Source of the DNA: Rhodopseudomonas sp. BAL398
GTDB lineage: Bacteria; Pseudomonadota; Alphaproteobacteria; Rhizobiales; Xanthobacteraceae
Length of the DNA stretch: 64,000 nucleotides
Assembly: GCF_033001325.1 (NCBI RefSeq)
Contig: NZ_CP133111.1
Coordinates: 4,852,501 to 4,916,500 of the forward strand
Direction of reading: 5' to 3'
Shown here: piece by piece, positions 33,956 to 42,348 of the stretch
Layout: each line of letters starts with the position of its first letter
Numbering within the stretch: the first letter of the stretch is position 1
Notes under the pieces: model-generated
The model's input: only the letters and a program-made list of their open reading frames with translations
What the model was told of the DNA's origin: nothing
Databases searched by the model: none
Position numbers and translations under genes: made by a program

Positions 33956-34921
33956 TCAAGCCGCCAAAAGCGCGCGGACATTCCCTTCAAATATCTGCGT
34001 CATTTGTTGCTCCGTGAGCCCGCAGTTGCGGATATATCCCACCGTCTCGGCGTAGCTTTCGTACGATGTCAGGAAGGGGTAATCGCTCCCTACCAAGATG
34101 CGGTCGGCGCCGAGGATTTCGGCGCCCATTTTCAAAACGGGGATCGATCCGTGAATGCAGCTGTCGTACCACATACGCCGCGCAGCGTCGCTGGGCCGCT
34201 CGGCGAGGGCGTGGGTCGCGCTCAATTGATTGTCGAGGCGGGCGAGCATTGCGGGCAACGCGCCGCCCAGATGCGGAACGATGATCTTCATATTGGGAAA
34301 GCGGGACGGAATGTTAGCTGCGATAAAATGGAGCCCAATGAGCGTATCCTCGAGGACAGGCCCTGCGGCTGTTTCCAGCTTCCAGTCACACACAAAATGC
34401 GAGCAGATCCCGTTGATGCAGGGATGCAAGAAAAGCACCGCGCCTCGCCGGTTCAGTTCAGCAAAGATCGGCTCGAAATAAGGGGCGGCGACGGAGCGTT
34501 TGCCGCAGGCGCAGTTTAGCGTCACCCCGGAAAATTTCAGATCGTCCAGCGCTCGCGCCATTTCTTTCAACGATGCGTCGAGGTGAGGCAGCGGAAGCGA
34601 CGCAAACGCCTTCAAGGCCGAAGGGGCCTTCGCGACAAAGGCGGCGAATTCGTCGTTGATGACCTGGGCAAGGCCGATGCCAGCAGCTTCGTCCGCCTGG
34701 TAAGGCGAGAAGCCCGGCGAGAGGAATTGCGTCTTCACGCCGGCCTCGGACATCAAGGAAAGCCGCGATTCCAAATCAGATGCCGAATCCGACCAGGGAG
34801 CCATCGTCCGCCTTGGGGCATCATCGGCGCGCGGCGGCGGCCCAAGGGGGAGTGCGGCGCCCCATTGCTTCAACGCCTGGATATATCGCTGCGGCAAAAG
34901 ATGTGCGTGGACGTCAAACAT
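33956..34921 (-). CDS. Amidohydrolase-family decarboxylase/hydrolase (ACMSD-like)
   Basis: A 321-residue TIM-barrel enzyme of the amidohydrolase-2 family, which includes 2-amino-3-carboxymuconate semialdehyde and 2-hydroxybenzoate-type decarboxylases. Metal ligands appear as FDVHAHLLP (His5, His7), LFLHP and IIVPHLGGALP, and the late Asp in GSDYPF. The TetR gene upstream overlaps its start by eight bases, so the two are co-transcribed. Decarboxylation of an aromatic or semialdehyde acid is likely; the substrate is unknown. Confidence 0.82.
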   Translation of the reverse strand: MFDVHAHLLPQRYIQALKQWGAALPLGPPPRADDAPRRTMAPWSDSASDLESRLSLMSEAGVKTQFLSPGFSPYQADEAAGIGLAQVINDEFAAFVAKAPSALKAFASLPLPHLDASLKEMARALDDLKFSGVTLNCACGKRSVAAPYFEPIFAELNRRGAVLFLHPCINGICSHFVCDWKLETAAGPVLEDTLIGLHFIAANIPSRFPNMKIIVPHLGGALPAMLARLDNQLSATHALAERPSDAARRMWYDSCIHGSIPVLKMGAEILGADRILVGSDYPFLTSYESYAETVGYIRNCGLTEQQMTQIFEGNVRALLAA

Positions 34922-35642
34922 GCGGAGGCTCGGTCACTGTGGCGGGGTCATTCGGGCGAATGCTTTCAGCCCTGGCCAGCGCTTCCAGACCGCCCACAGC
35001 AAAGGCGATCGCGCGTTCGATCACCATTCCATTCGCCGCCCGCAAATCGAACGCGGGAAAGACCCGGTTCAGCATATTGTCCGGAGAGACAATCATCAGC
35101 TGCCAAGGCGCGAAGGCACAAATGCATCCCTGGGCTACCGCCGGGTGATCGACGGGCAAACCCATGATTTCCGCGACGACCTGCCTGAGAATTTGCCCTT
35201 TCGGCAGGATCTCCGCTTCCAGGAACAACCTTTCAAACGTCGGGGACGGAGCGACCAGCTCGCGCAACAGAACGCGGATGACCCAGGTTTCAGTGGTTCG
35301 CTCGGTCGCCGCGGTGACCAAAAGGCTGATGATCGCGGAGAGCTGCTCACGAGCACCGTTGCCCATGACAGCAATTTTCGAGAGTGCTTGAATCTTGCCG
35401 ACCTGCTGAAGCGCGTCGGCAAGCACGGCTTCGTATAAGCCAATGAGCCCGCCAAAATAATAGTTGACCGCAGCAGTGTTCACACCCGCGCGCCGGCAGA
35501 TTTCCTGCCCCGTAGACGCGTGGATTCCCTTCTCCCCGAACACCTCACCCCCCGCCCGCAATAGCTCACGCTGCGTGTCGGGCCGCGGCGGCTTGTTGCG
35601 CACGCGCGTCCGGGCTGGACCATCAACCTTCGTAGTTCTCAT
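34914..35642 (-). CDS. TetR-family regulator (CerR/CecR-type C-terminus)
   Basis: A 242-residue repressor. The helix-turn-helix is GIHASTGQEICRRAGVNTAA, then VNYYFGGLIGLYEAVL, typical of CecR/YbiH-like members. The C-terminal domain contains the LLRELVAPSPTFERLFLE segment of that branch. It overlaps the amidohydrolase gene by eight bases and is divergent from the gene at 35766, with a perfect palindrome between them at 35678-35694, its probable operator. Confidence 0.88.
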   Translation of the reverse strand: MRTTKVDGPARTRVRNKPPRPDTQRELLRAGGEVFGEKGIHASTGQEICRRAGVNTAAVNYYFGGLIGLYEAVLADALQQVGKIQALSKIAVMGNGAREQLSAIISLLVTAATERTTETWVIRVLLRELVAPSPTFERLFLEAEILPKGQILRQVVAEIMGLPVDHPAVAQGCICAFAPWQLMIVSPDNMLNRVFPAFDLRAANGMVIERAIAFAVGGLEALARAESIRPNDPATVTEPPHV

Positions 35643-35677
35643 GCGGCCAACATATACCCCCGCTTTCGCCCTTGTGC

Positions 35678-35694
35678 AATTCAAAATTTGAATT
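35678..35694. promoter_or_regulatory. Palindromic TetR operator
   Basis: AATTCAAAATTTGAATT: perfect 8-bp arms around one central A, in an AT-rich patch of otherwise GC-rich DNA. It is 36 bases from the TetR start and 72 bases before the ATG at 35766, so it can control both directions. Confidence 0.68.
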
Positions 35695-35765
35695 TAAAAT
35701 CGGCATTGGAAATCGACATGCGCGCCGCGCAGGGTCGGCTTCCCCTAACGTGTAAGGAGACACCC

Positions 35766-36419
35766 ATGTTCACGACGACCTTTGGCGGCAAAACCTACGA
35801 CGACGGTGAAATCGACCTAATGGAAATGCAGCATGCGCGCGGAGCACTGAAACTGTGGAAGGAGCGGGGGCGGCCGGCGCCGGAAATCTTCACCGCGAGC
35901 GAGCTTGCTGCAACGGACGCGCTCATGAAGAAATGGATCACGGACGCCAACGGCGACCTGAAACCCAGTGACGTCATGATCGCGGCGACTGGGATGACCG
36001 CGGAGGAGTTCATCGCGCAATTCCACGAGATCACAATGGACAAGCAGTTGATGCTCGCTTCCGAACCCGAGCATTACCTGATGAGCGTTGAGAACGGAAA
36101 GATCCGCGGCATCGAAATATGCGGAGGTGAGCCTCTCGAGCTCACAATGACGATCAGCGACGAATTCCTCAGCGAAGTCGCCCCTGATCCAGATTTCCCG
36201 ACGCGCCTGGTCGCAAAGGGCTTTACGCGGGCGGGTGATTTTGTCACCGCGGGAATGCATCAGTTTCGCACTACGCCAGACGGTTTCGAGGCGAAGCTCG
36301 CGCTGTACTTTGGCGGCGCCATTCCCGACCACAATGTACATCATCACCGCGAGCATCTCGCGGTAGAGCACCGTAACTGGTATCGGTTTGCTCTGGAGAA
36401 GCTTGGCAGAACGGGGTGA
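35766..36419 (+). CDS. Unrecognised 217-residue protein, possible metal-dependent hydrolase
   Basis: I do not recognise the family with confidence. The protein has no signal peptide or membrane helix. Near the C-terminus it has a His-rich patch, DHNVHHHREHLAVEHRNW, that could bind metal. This faintly resembles the His/Glu cluster of DAPG/phloretin hydrolases, but I cannot support that name. The ATG at 35766 has AAGGAG six bases upstream. It is divergent from a TetR/amidohydrolase pair with a shared palindromic operator, so it likely belongs to the same small aromatic-compound pathway. Confidence 0.6.
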   Translation: MFTTTFGGKTYDDGEIDLMEMQHARGALKLWKERGRPAPEIFTASELAATDALMKKWITDANGDLKPSDVMIAATGMTAEEFIAQFHEITMDKQLMLASEPEHYLMSVENGKIRGIEICGGEPLELTMTISDEFLSEVAPDPDFPTRLVAKGFTRAGDFVTAGMHQFRTTPDGFEAKLALYFGGAIPDHNVHHHREHLAVEHRNWYRFALEKLGRTG

Positions 36420-36670
36420 GCGTCTAAGCGAGCGTCGGCTGCAACCGGATAGGCATCTCGTTGGGGCTCCTGAAAACCTGGAGCCCCATGGCCTAGCCAC
36501 CCTTAAAGCAGCCATTTGCAACTTGGGTGGGACGTGCATCGAGAACGCGCCCACATAGTGCGCTTGAATCACGGCGATCGGTTGGGTGGGCTTCGAGAGA
36601 GTCCGGCCAGCTCTCCAAGCAAGCCGATTTCCAAGCCAGCGCATAGGTCCTGCTTGGAAAGTTGAATGGT

Positions 36671-36717
36671 TGGCGCGCCCGGCGCGATTCGAACGTGTGG
36701 CGTCCAGCTTCGGAGGG
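36671..36717 (-). other. Degenerate 3' half of tRNA-Arg(CCG), candidate att scar
   Basis: Read on the minus strand, this stretch runs from CCCTCCGAAG through GTTCGAATCG to a terminal CCA. It matches the 3' half of the tRNA-Arg gene at 47719-47795, including the T-loop, with scattered changes in the stems. The 5' half is absent. Same orientation and downstream position are what an integration into the tRNA 3' end leaves behind. About 250 bases before it (36420-36670) hold no gene I recognise. Confidence 0.6.
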
Positions 36718-36940
36718 CGAGGCATAGACGCCGATCGTCAATTGGCCATTTTCGCCGCGACTCCGAGTTTCCAGTTTCTGGAACGCAGCCTCGGCCTCGG
36801 CGAGGATGCCGGCGGGCGGTCTCGATGAACTCCAACCCTGCAACAGTCGGCCCGGTGCCTCCATTGGTTAGTTCAAACAATTCGGCGCCAAGCCAATATT
36901 CGATGAGGCGAAGCCGGCGGCTGAGGTGGGCTGACGAATG
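36718..36940 (-). pseudogene. LysR-family regulator remnant
   Basis: Minus-strand frames give LSRRLRLIEYWLGAELFELT and then GGTGPTVAGLEFIETARR, the end of a LysR helix-turn-helix and its linker helix. After a frameshift comes ILAEAEAAFQKLETRSRGEN and GQLTIGVYAS, the start of the LysR effector domain. The first 25 or so residues and the whole effector body are missing. It ends exactly at the tRNA fragment, suggesting truncation at that recombination point. Confidence 0.62.
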
Positions 36941-37037
36941 TTAGACTTTCCGTAGCTTGCCTAAGGCGGCGATGCTGCGACGCGATAACTTCCCATCTCA
37001 AATGTCGAAGCGCAAAGGTCTCCACTCTCGTCATTTC

Positions 37038-37390
37038 CTATCCGCTGAGCGGAGGTATGCGCGTCGAGGTTATGATCGCGATAGTCTGGTCGAGTATCGC
37101 CACGTCCAAGGCATCGCTCGCGCTATCCTGACTGCAAAGCAACGCGTGTAGCCGTGGCAACCCGGTAGCCACGTCGACGAAGAGCCTCGCCTGTACCGCC
37201 GTGTCGCGAGCAGTCAGTCGCCGCTCGGCGATGCACCGGTCAAGATAAGCCGCGACAGCCTGCTCTGCGCCCAGGATCGAAGTAGAACGCGCGGCCGAGG
37301 TCCGGCTGGCGTTCGGCCTCCGCAATAATCAGGCGCTGAAAGCGGATGGCATCGGGCGAGTTGACGAGTTCGCATAAAGCCGGCAATCCG
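37038..37390 (-). pseudogene. TetR-family regulator, frameshifted C-terminal remnant
   Basis: The minus strand reads CELVNSPDAIRFQRLIIAEA ERQPDLGRAFY in one frame, then AEQAVAAYLDRCIAERRLTA and ARLFVDVATGLPRLHALL in another. Together they match the effector domain of TetR proteins, with one frameshift near 37275. There is no helix-turn-helix. The 42-base duplicate (37085-37126) lies in its 3' end. Confidence 0.6.
37085..37126. repeat. 42-base dispersed duplicate, copy B
   Basis: Near-identical (about 39/42) to 5563-5604 in the same orientation. It lies within the 3' part of a decayed TetR gene. Confidence 0.55.
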
Positions 37391-37399
37391 CCCGGGCCG

Positions 37400-37636
37400 G
37401 TTCACGACGCCGCGGCACGTCTCTTCGCCTCCATGACCGCCCTCGTGACCACAGCGGTCGGCCACCGTGTTAGTGACACCGCAATTATCGCGCGCCTCAC
37501 GCTCATTTTGTCGGCGACAATTCAGGGAATCTCCTCCCTCGTGGTCTCCGGACGCATTCCGGCCGCTCAGGGCGACATCCTTCTCGACGACGCCATCCGC
37601 GTCTTCTTGGCCGGAACCCCTAGCGATATGCCTTAG
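37400..37636 (+). pseudogene. TetR-family regulator C-terminal fragment
   Basis: Plus-strand frame with VHDAAARLFASMTALVTTAV, then ARLTLILSATIQGISSLVVS and a final LLDDAIRVFLAG, the last three helices of a TetR effector domain. No DNA-binding domain precedes it; instead it abuts the oppositely oriented TetR remnant. Two half-genes back to back indicate a deletion or recombination scar. Confidence 0.55.
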
Positions 37637-37716
37637 GAGTGGAGGGCGCCTCCAGCAGAGGCCGGTGGAGCGCTGCCTCAGCAGCGGGCCGACGGAGCCG
37701 ACGCGATGGCGAACTC

Positions 37717-38658
37717 TTAGACCACGGAACTGCCCATTTGCTTGATAAGGGCGCTCTCCCGTCCATAGCGGGCGGGAGACTGTCCCATGGTCCGGCTGAA
37801 GGCGGTACTGAAAGCGCTGGCGGACCCGTAGCCTATCGCCTCCGCGATTTGATCGAGCGACTTCAGTCCGGCGCGCAGGGCATCGCGCGCGCATGCCATG
37901 CGCCAGTGGAGCACGTAGCTCATCGGCGGCTCGCCAACCGTCTCCATAAAGCGCCGAGAGAACCTCGATCTCGACATGCCTGCCGCACCGGCGAGGGCTT
38001 CGACCGACCAGTCCCCGCGCACATCGGCGTGAAAAGCACGCAACGCTCTGCCGATCTTGGGATCGGCAAGCCCAGCGATCATGCCCCCAGGCCAATCGCC
38101 CGCGCGCGCGAGCGGGGTCCGAAGCATCTCGATCAGCACCATCTCCATTAACCGGGTCAGCATCGACAATCGGCCGGGACGATCGGCGGAGGCCTCGCGA
38201 TCTATCATGGCAAAGATGTCGGTGAGACGGCGCTGTTCTTCTCCGTCGCCGGGCTGTACGACCACAATCGGCGGCAACAGAGCGGGCAGCAGGCCTTCGT
38301 TCGCGGAGTCGAAGTCGAAATGCCCACCGACGATGTGAACCTCACCCTCGTCGGCGGTCTCGGGCCAGGTGCCGGACGGCAGCACGGGATGGACATCGTC
38401 GAAATCCAATACTGGAGCACCATCACCGTTCTGCAATGTCCATGTCGACGGCCCCGTGATGAACAGGCAGTCGCCGACACCCAACGGGCGTTCCCCGCCG
38501 TCCCGCGGTCGCAAGCGACAGGCGCCGCGCACGACCAGACCGAATGCCACGCCGCTTTGACTGTGGAAGCGCCAAGCCCAATCGCCCCGCCCCATCATCC
38601 GTTTCCAGGCCAACGCCTTCGGTCGGAGCAGTTCGACGAGTTGGGTCAAGGGGTCCAT
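37717..38658 (-). CDS. AraC-family regulator
   Basis: A 313-residue activator. The N-terminal cupin domain (residues 1-150) has GVAFGLVVRGACRLRP and GDCLFITGPSTWTL. The C-terminal double helix-turn-helix has WSVEALAGAAGMSRSRFSRR and IAEAIGYGSASAFSTAFSRT followed by GQSPARYGRE. It is divergent from the SDR at 38749 with 90 bases between them and likely activates it. This cupin/AraC plus SDR arrangement is common in proteobacteria; the ligand is unknown. Confidence 0.9.
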   Translation of the reverse strand: MDPLTQLVELLRPKALAWKRMMGRGDWAWRFHSQSGVAFGLVVRGACRLRPRDGGERPLGVGDCLFITGPSTWTLQNGDGAPVLDFDDVHPVLPSGTWPETADEGEVHIVGGHFDFDSANEGLLPALLPPIVVVQPGDGEEQRRLTDIFAMIDREASADRPGRLSMLTRLMEMVLIEMLRTPLARAGDWPGGMIAGLADPKIGRALRAFHADVRGDWSVEALAGAAGMSRSRFSRRFMETVGEPPMSYVLHWRMACARDALRAGLKSLDQIAEAIGYGSASAFSTAFSRTMGQSPARYGRESALIKQMGSSVV

Positions 38659-38748
38659 GAGATGATCTATAACGAAAATAGGAGATCTGGCTATAGAACA
38701 TCCCGGAAATGGGCGTAGCGTGAAACCTCAGATCGAGGAGATTTTGAA

Positions 38749-39585
38749 ATGGCACGGACTATTCTCATCACCGGCTGCTCGTCCGGCATGGGCCGCGCCG
38801 CCGTTGCGGCATGTCGCAGCGCCGGCTGGAACGTCGTCGCGACCATGCGCAACCCGGACGATTGGACAGGGGAAAAGGAGGACGCAGGGCTGCTGGTATG
38901 CGCCCTAGACGTGACCGACACAGCCTCGATCGATACGGCCTTCTCGACGGCGATCCAGCGCTTTGGCCGGGTGGATGCGGTCGTGAACAACGCGGGCCGC
39001 GGTCTCCTCTCAATATTCGAGGTGACGCCAGTGGAAACGATCGAGGCGGTGTTCGCAACCAACACCTTCGGCCCGATGAACGTCATGCGGGCTGCGATCG
39101 ATCATATGCGAGAAGCGGGAGGTGGCCGAATTATCAATGTCACCTCTGGCTCGGCGATCGTCCCCGAGCCATTGATGAGCATCTATTCGGCGTCCAAAGC
39201 GGCGCTGGACACTTTCACCGAGTCCGTGATGTTCGAACTCGCGCCCCTGGGGATCGTGCTCAAGCTGATCGTCCCCGGTTTCGTGCCTGGAACCAGCTTT
39301 GTCGAGCAAACGCAAGCCGCCGCCCAGGCTGTCCCCGTGCCGCCAGCGTACATGAGCTACATGACTCAACGTCTCGCATCCTACTCCGCCACATCCCCCA
39401 TTGCCTTTGCCACCGACGTAGATGTCGCGAATGCCATTCTCGCGGCCGCCGGTGATGAGACGGACCAGTTTCGTCGCCTGGTTGGCCCAGATGCCGCTGA
39501 GTTCGCGCATATGCGATGGGAGACGTCCGAAATTGAGTATGCGGCGTGGACGAAATCCAGATTCGCGCTGAGTGAGTGCACGTGA
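38749..39585 (+). CDS. Short-chain dehydrogenase/reductase
   Basis: A 278-residue classical SDR: ILITGCSSGMGRAAVAACR for the cofactor, VVNNAGRG, catalytic IINVTSGSAI and YSASKAALDTFTE. The Arg in TMRNPDDW after beta-2 favours NADPH. The extra C-terminal 40 residues are typical of the oxidoreductase SDRs found under AraC control. It probably reduces a carbonyl metabolite. Confidence 0.9.
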   Translation: MARTILITGCSSGMGRAAVAACRSAGWNVVATMRNPDDWTGEKEDAGLLVCALDVTDTASIDTAFSTAIQRFGRVDAVVNNAGRGLLSIFEVTPVETIEAVFATNTFGPMNVMRAAIDHMREAGGGRIINVTSGSAIVPEPLMSIYSASKAALDTFTESVMFELAPLGIVLKLIVPGFVPGTSFVEQTQAAAQAVPVPPAYMSYMTQRLASYSATSPIAFATDVDVANAILAAAGDETDQFRRLVGPDAAEFAHMRWETSEIEYAAWTKSRFALSECT

Positions 39586-39686
39586 AGGCCGGTTCGAGAT
39601 CATATCGGTCGAACGACCACGGTTGATTATTGGCCGCGATCAAATGCCGCGCAACAAGCCGAAGGGCGGGTGATGGCCGGCGGGCC

Positions 39687-40403
39687 CTACCAAGGCACGA
39701 TTTGACCGGCGCGATCCAGGAACCGCAGCCCAGGCCGTTCGCGTTGTGCAATGAGCACGTCGACGATCTGCGGAACGGTTTCCTCGACGCCGAACGGTGC
39801 GTCGGGCCCGCCCATTTTCGTACGGATCCAACCCGGCGCCATCAGGATCGTCGCCCGCGCGTCGATCGCGTGCCGGCTTGCGTAGCTCGACATGGCCTGG
39901 TTCAGAGCCGCCTTGCTGGCGCGGTAGATGTCGTTCACGCCGCTCGCGTTGTTGGCGATGCTGCCCTGCCCGGACGACATCGCGCCGATCACGCCGCCGG
40001 TTCGGACAAGGACGCCAAAGGCTTCGACGGCGCGCATCACGCCAAGAACATTGGTAACCATGACGCGCACGAACTCGTCCGTCGACACGTCCGCCATCGT
40101 GTCTGCGGGCGAGCGATTAACGGTCCCTCCGTTGACGAACACGATGTCGAACTTGCGGTCACAAAGCCGGTCCCGGAGAGCGAGCATCTGGCCGTGGTCG
40201 GTCAACTCGATCGTTGCGATCTCGACGAGGTCGGGTCGATCGGCTGCGAGGCTGTGCAATGGGGTTCTGGCTGCGCGAACCGTGCCGAGCACGCGCCATC
40301 CGCGTTTCGCGAACTCGGCCGCCATCGCAAAGCCCAAACCGCGCGACGCGCCAACGATGAGGATGGATTGACCAGTATCGGCTGGGTTAGTGGGTTCAGT
40401 CAT
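39687..40403 (-). CDS. Short-chain dehydrogenase/reductase
   Basis: A 238-residue SDR with IVGASRGLGFAMAAEFAKRG, FVNGGTVNRS where most have NNAG, and YRASKAALNQAM with the catalytic Tyr and Lys. GAMSSGQGSI supplies the Ser. The substituted NGGT is mildly unusual. The ATG at 40403 is chosen over a longer frame that runs into the neighbouring gene's end. It lies 31 bases after the NAD-epimerase-like gene, in one operon. Confidence 0.88.
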   Translation of the reverse strand: MTEPTNPADTGQSILIVGASRGLGFAMAAEFAKRGWRVLGTVRAARTPLHSLAADRPDLVEIATIELTDHGQMLALRDRLCDRKFDIVFVNGGTVNRSPADTMADVSTDEFVRVMVTNVLGVMRAVEAFGVLVRTGGVIGAMSSGQGSIANNASGVNDIYRASKAALNQAMSSYASRHAIDARATILMAPGWIRTKMGGPDAPFGVEETVPQIVDVLIAQRERPGLRFLDRAGQIVPW

Positions 40404-40434
40404 CGCGTGGCTCCCATGCCATCTCGTCTTACGC

Positions 40435-41331
40435 CTATGAGCCGTAGTCCATGTCACGCAGGTCGGTCAGCAGGTCTGGCCCCGTGGTAGCCCACCCCAG
40501 TTCCTCGCGCGTCAAAGCGCTGGAAGCGGAAAGGTCGGTTTGGGCAAGATCAGCCAGCCAGCCAAAATACGCCTTCCCCTCCTCTTGCGTGAGCGACACC
40601 ACCGGCAGATTCAGACCCGCGCCAATCACCTCACAGATGTCGCGCAGGGGCACGCCTTCCTCGCCCACGGCATTGTAGCGCGCGCCCGGCCGGCCCTTCT
40701 CCAGCGCCAGTCGAAACAGCCGCACAGCGTCGGTGACGTGCACGGCGGCTAAGCCGTTCTGTCCCTCGCCGACATACGCCACTTGCCCTTTTTCTCGGGC
40801 AAGCTTGATGTGCAAGGCGATCCGGCCCTGGTGGCGTGTGTCGTGCACCTGCGACAGGCGCATAACCACGACGTGTCCGCCCTTGTCTGCAACGGCGTCG
40901 GCCGCCTCTTCCGTGGCGGCGCGCGCGACTTCGACCGAGCTGACATGGGGATCGGTTTCAAGCGCCGGGCCGCTACCGTTTGAGCGCCGCGCGAGGCCCG
41001 TCCCGGAGGCAATGACCAGTGGACGGTCCGAACCGGCCAACGCCTGCCCGAGTGCCTCGATGACCTTGCGGTCCTCTTCGCTGTGCTGTTTCAGTTTGGA
41101 AAAATCGTGGTTGAAGGCGGCGTGGATGACGCCGTCTGATGCCCCCGCGGCAGTGCGCAGGCGGTCCCAGTCGTTCACATCACCACGAAAGGCTTCCGCG
41201 CCGGCGCGGGCGAGCGTCTCGGCGCCCGCATCGGAGCGGGTGAGGCCAACCACATGATGCCCCGCCTGGATCAGCTCCGGAACAAGATAGGAGCCGATGA
41301 ACCCCGTGGCGCCGGTCAAGAACACTCGCAT
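40435..41331 (-). CDS. NAD(P)-dependent epimerase/reductase (extended SDR)
   Basis: A 298-residue atypical SDR with FLTGATGFIGSYLVPELIQA, an acidic and Ser-rich substrate region and VAYVGEGQNGLAAVHVTDAV, resembling the nucleoside-diphosphate-sugar epimerase-like oxidoreductases found beside TetR genes. The YxxxK of classical SDRs is not obvious, so catalytic status is uncertain. It is divergent from the TetR gene at 41476; inverted repeats lie between them. Confidence 0.85.
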   Translation of the reverse strand: MRVFLTGATGFIGSYLVPELIQAGHHVVGLTRSDAGAETLARAGAEAFRGDVNDWDRLRTAAGASDGVIHAAFNHDFSKLKQHSEEDRKVIEALGQALAGSDRPLVIASGTGLARRSNGSGPALETDPHVSSVEVARAATEEAADAVADKGGHVVVMRLSQVHDTRHQGRIALHIKLAREKGQVAYVGEGQNGLAAVHVTDAVRLFRLALEKGRPGARYNAVGEEGVPLRDICEVIGAGLNLPVVSLTQEEGKAYFGWLADLAQTDLSASSALTREELGWATTGPDLLTDLRDMDYGS

Positions 41332-41414
41332 GGTGAAATCCTCCTGATGAGCTGACTTTCGTAGCGCGGCCCTTTGGCCCCTAGCTTGCTGGCGGGAACT
41401 GATTTACCAATAAA

Positions 41415-41450
41415 CGGAATGGCTGTCCACGTATATGGAATACCATTCCG
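41415..41450. promoter_or_regulatory. Paired inverted repeats, TetR operator candidate
   Basis: CGGAATGG (41415-41422) and CCATTCCG (41443-41450) form perfect 8-bp arms 20 bases apart, and within them GGAAT-ACC-ATTCC (41437-41449) forms a tighter palindrome. The cluster lies in the divergent region between the epimerase-like and TetR genes. Confidence 0.5.
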
Positions 41451-41475
41451 GTTATTGAGGAGACTGACGGCGGCT

Positions 41476-42102
41476 ATGGGCCACGAGGACGAAATTGAAG
41501 GCGCGGCAAACTGGCAGCTTCCCGTTCGCGCGGATGCCCGGCGAAATATCAACGCGCTGCTCAAAGCCGCCATGACCGTGTTCGCCACATCAGGCGTGGA
41601 CGCCCCGATGCGCGAGATCGCGGAACAGGCTGGGGTCGGAGTCGGCACGATTTACCGGCACTTCCCTGTGCGGGCAGACCTGATCGTGGCGGTCTGCCGG
41701 AACGAGGTCGACACCTGCGCGGAGGCCGCCGCCACCCTGGCTGCCCAGCATCCGCCAAGGAAAGCGCTGAGCTGCTGGATTGATCGTTACATCGCTCTTG
41801 TTTCGGCGAAACGCGGCCTAGCCGCGGCGTTGCATAGCGGCGATCCCGCCTATGACGGGTTGCCCGCCTACTTCGAGAACCAGCTCAGTCCCGCGCTCGA
41901 TCGCTTGTTGAAGGCGGCCGCCGCGGCGGGCGAGATTCGAAGCGATGTAAGCGCCCGGGATCTGCTTTGGGCTGTCGCCGGCCTCTGTGCGCCGAGGCGG
42001 ACCGACAATTTTGAGTTGGCGCGGCGGATGATCGACTTATTGCTCGACGGCCTGCGGGCTGCGCCGGACGCTGCGATTGACGCCTTCGCCACTAAGATTT
42101 GA
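41476..42102 (+). CDS. TetR/AcrR-family regulator
   Basis: A 208-residue repressor: PMREIAEQAGVGVGTIYRHF then PVRADLIVAVCRNEV is the helix-turn-helix, and the C-terminal domain is of the SbtR-like type. The ATG at 41476 is preceded by GAGGAG at a rather long spacing (about 13 bases), so an upstream non-ATG start is possible. It probably represses the divergent SDR pair through the repeats at 41415-41450. Confidence 0.87.
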   Translation: MGHEDEIEGAANWQLPVRADARRNINALLKAAMTVFATSGVDAPMREIAEQAGVGVGTIYRHFPVRADLIVAVCRNEVDTCAEAAATLAAQHPPRKALSCWIDRYIALVSAKRGLAAALHSGDPAYDGLPAYFENQLSPALDRLLKAAAAAGEIRSDVSARDLLWAVAGLCAPRRTDNFELARRMIDLLLDGLRAAPDAAIDAFATKI

Positions 42103-42348
42103 TCTTTTACTTGATCTTCCACCGGACCGTTTCGTCCATGAAGCGGAGAACTTACCGACCGGGCAAAGAACGTTGATTTAAAGTCGCCGTTGGACCCCCG
42201 CGGTCGATCTCGGCAGTCGCTCTACGACAGAACGCAATCCGAGTCGTTCCCGCTTTGGCGCCGTATGTCGCCATGCCTTCAGCTCGCGAAGACCGACCGA
42301 CCTGGCCCAGCTCACTGGGCGCGGCGCGTCACTCGGTCAAATTCCCCG

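Noticed and set aside
36486-36864. A 123-codon minus-strand ORF taken as an intact gene
   Set aside because: Only its middle resembles LysR; the flanks are out of frame or derived from the tRNA fragment, so it is treated as a remnant.
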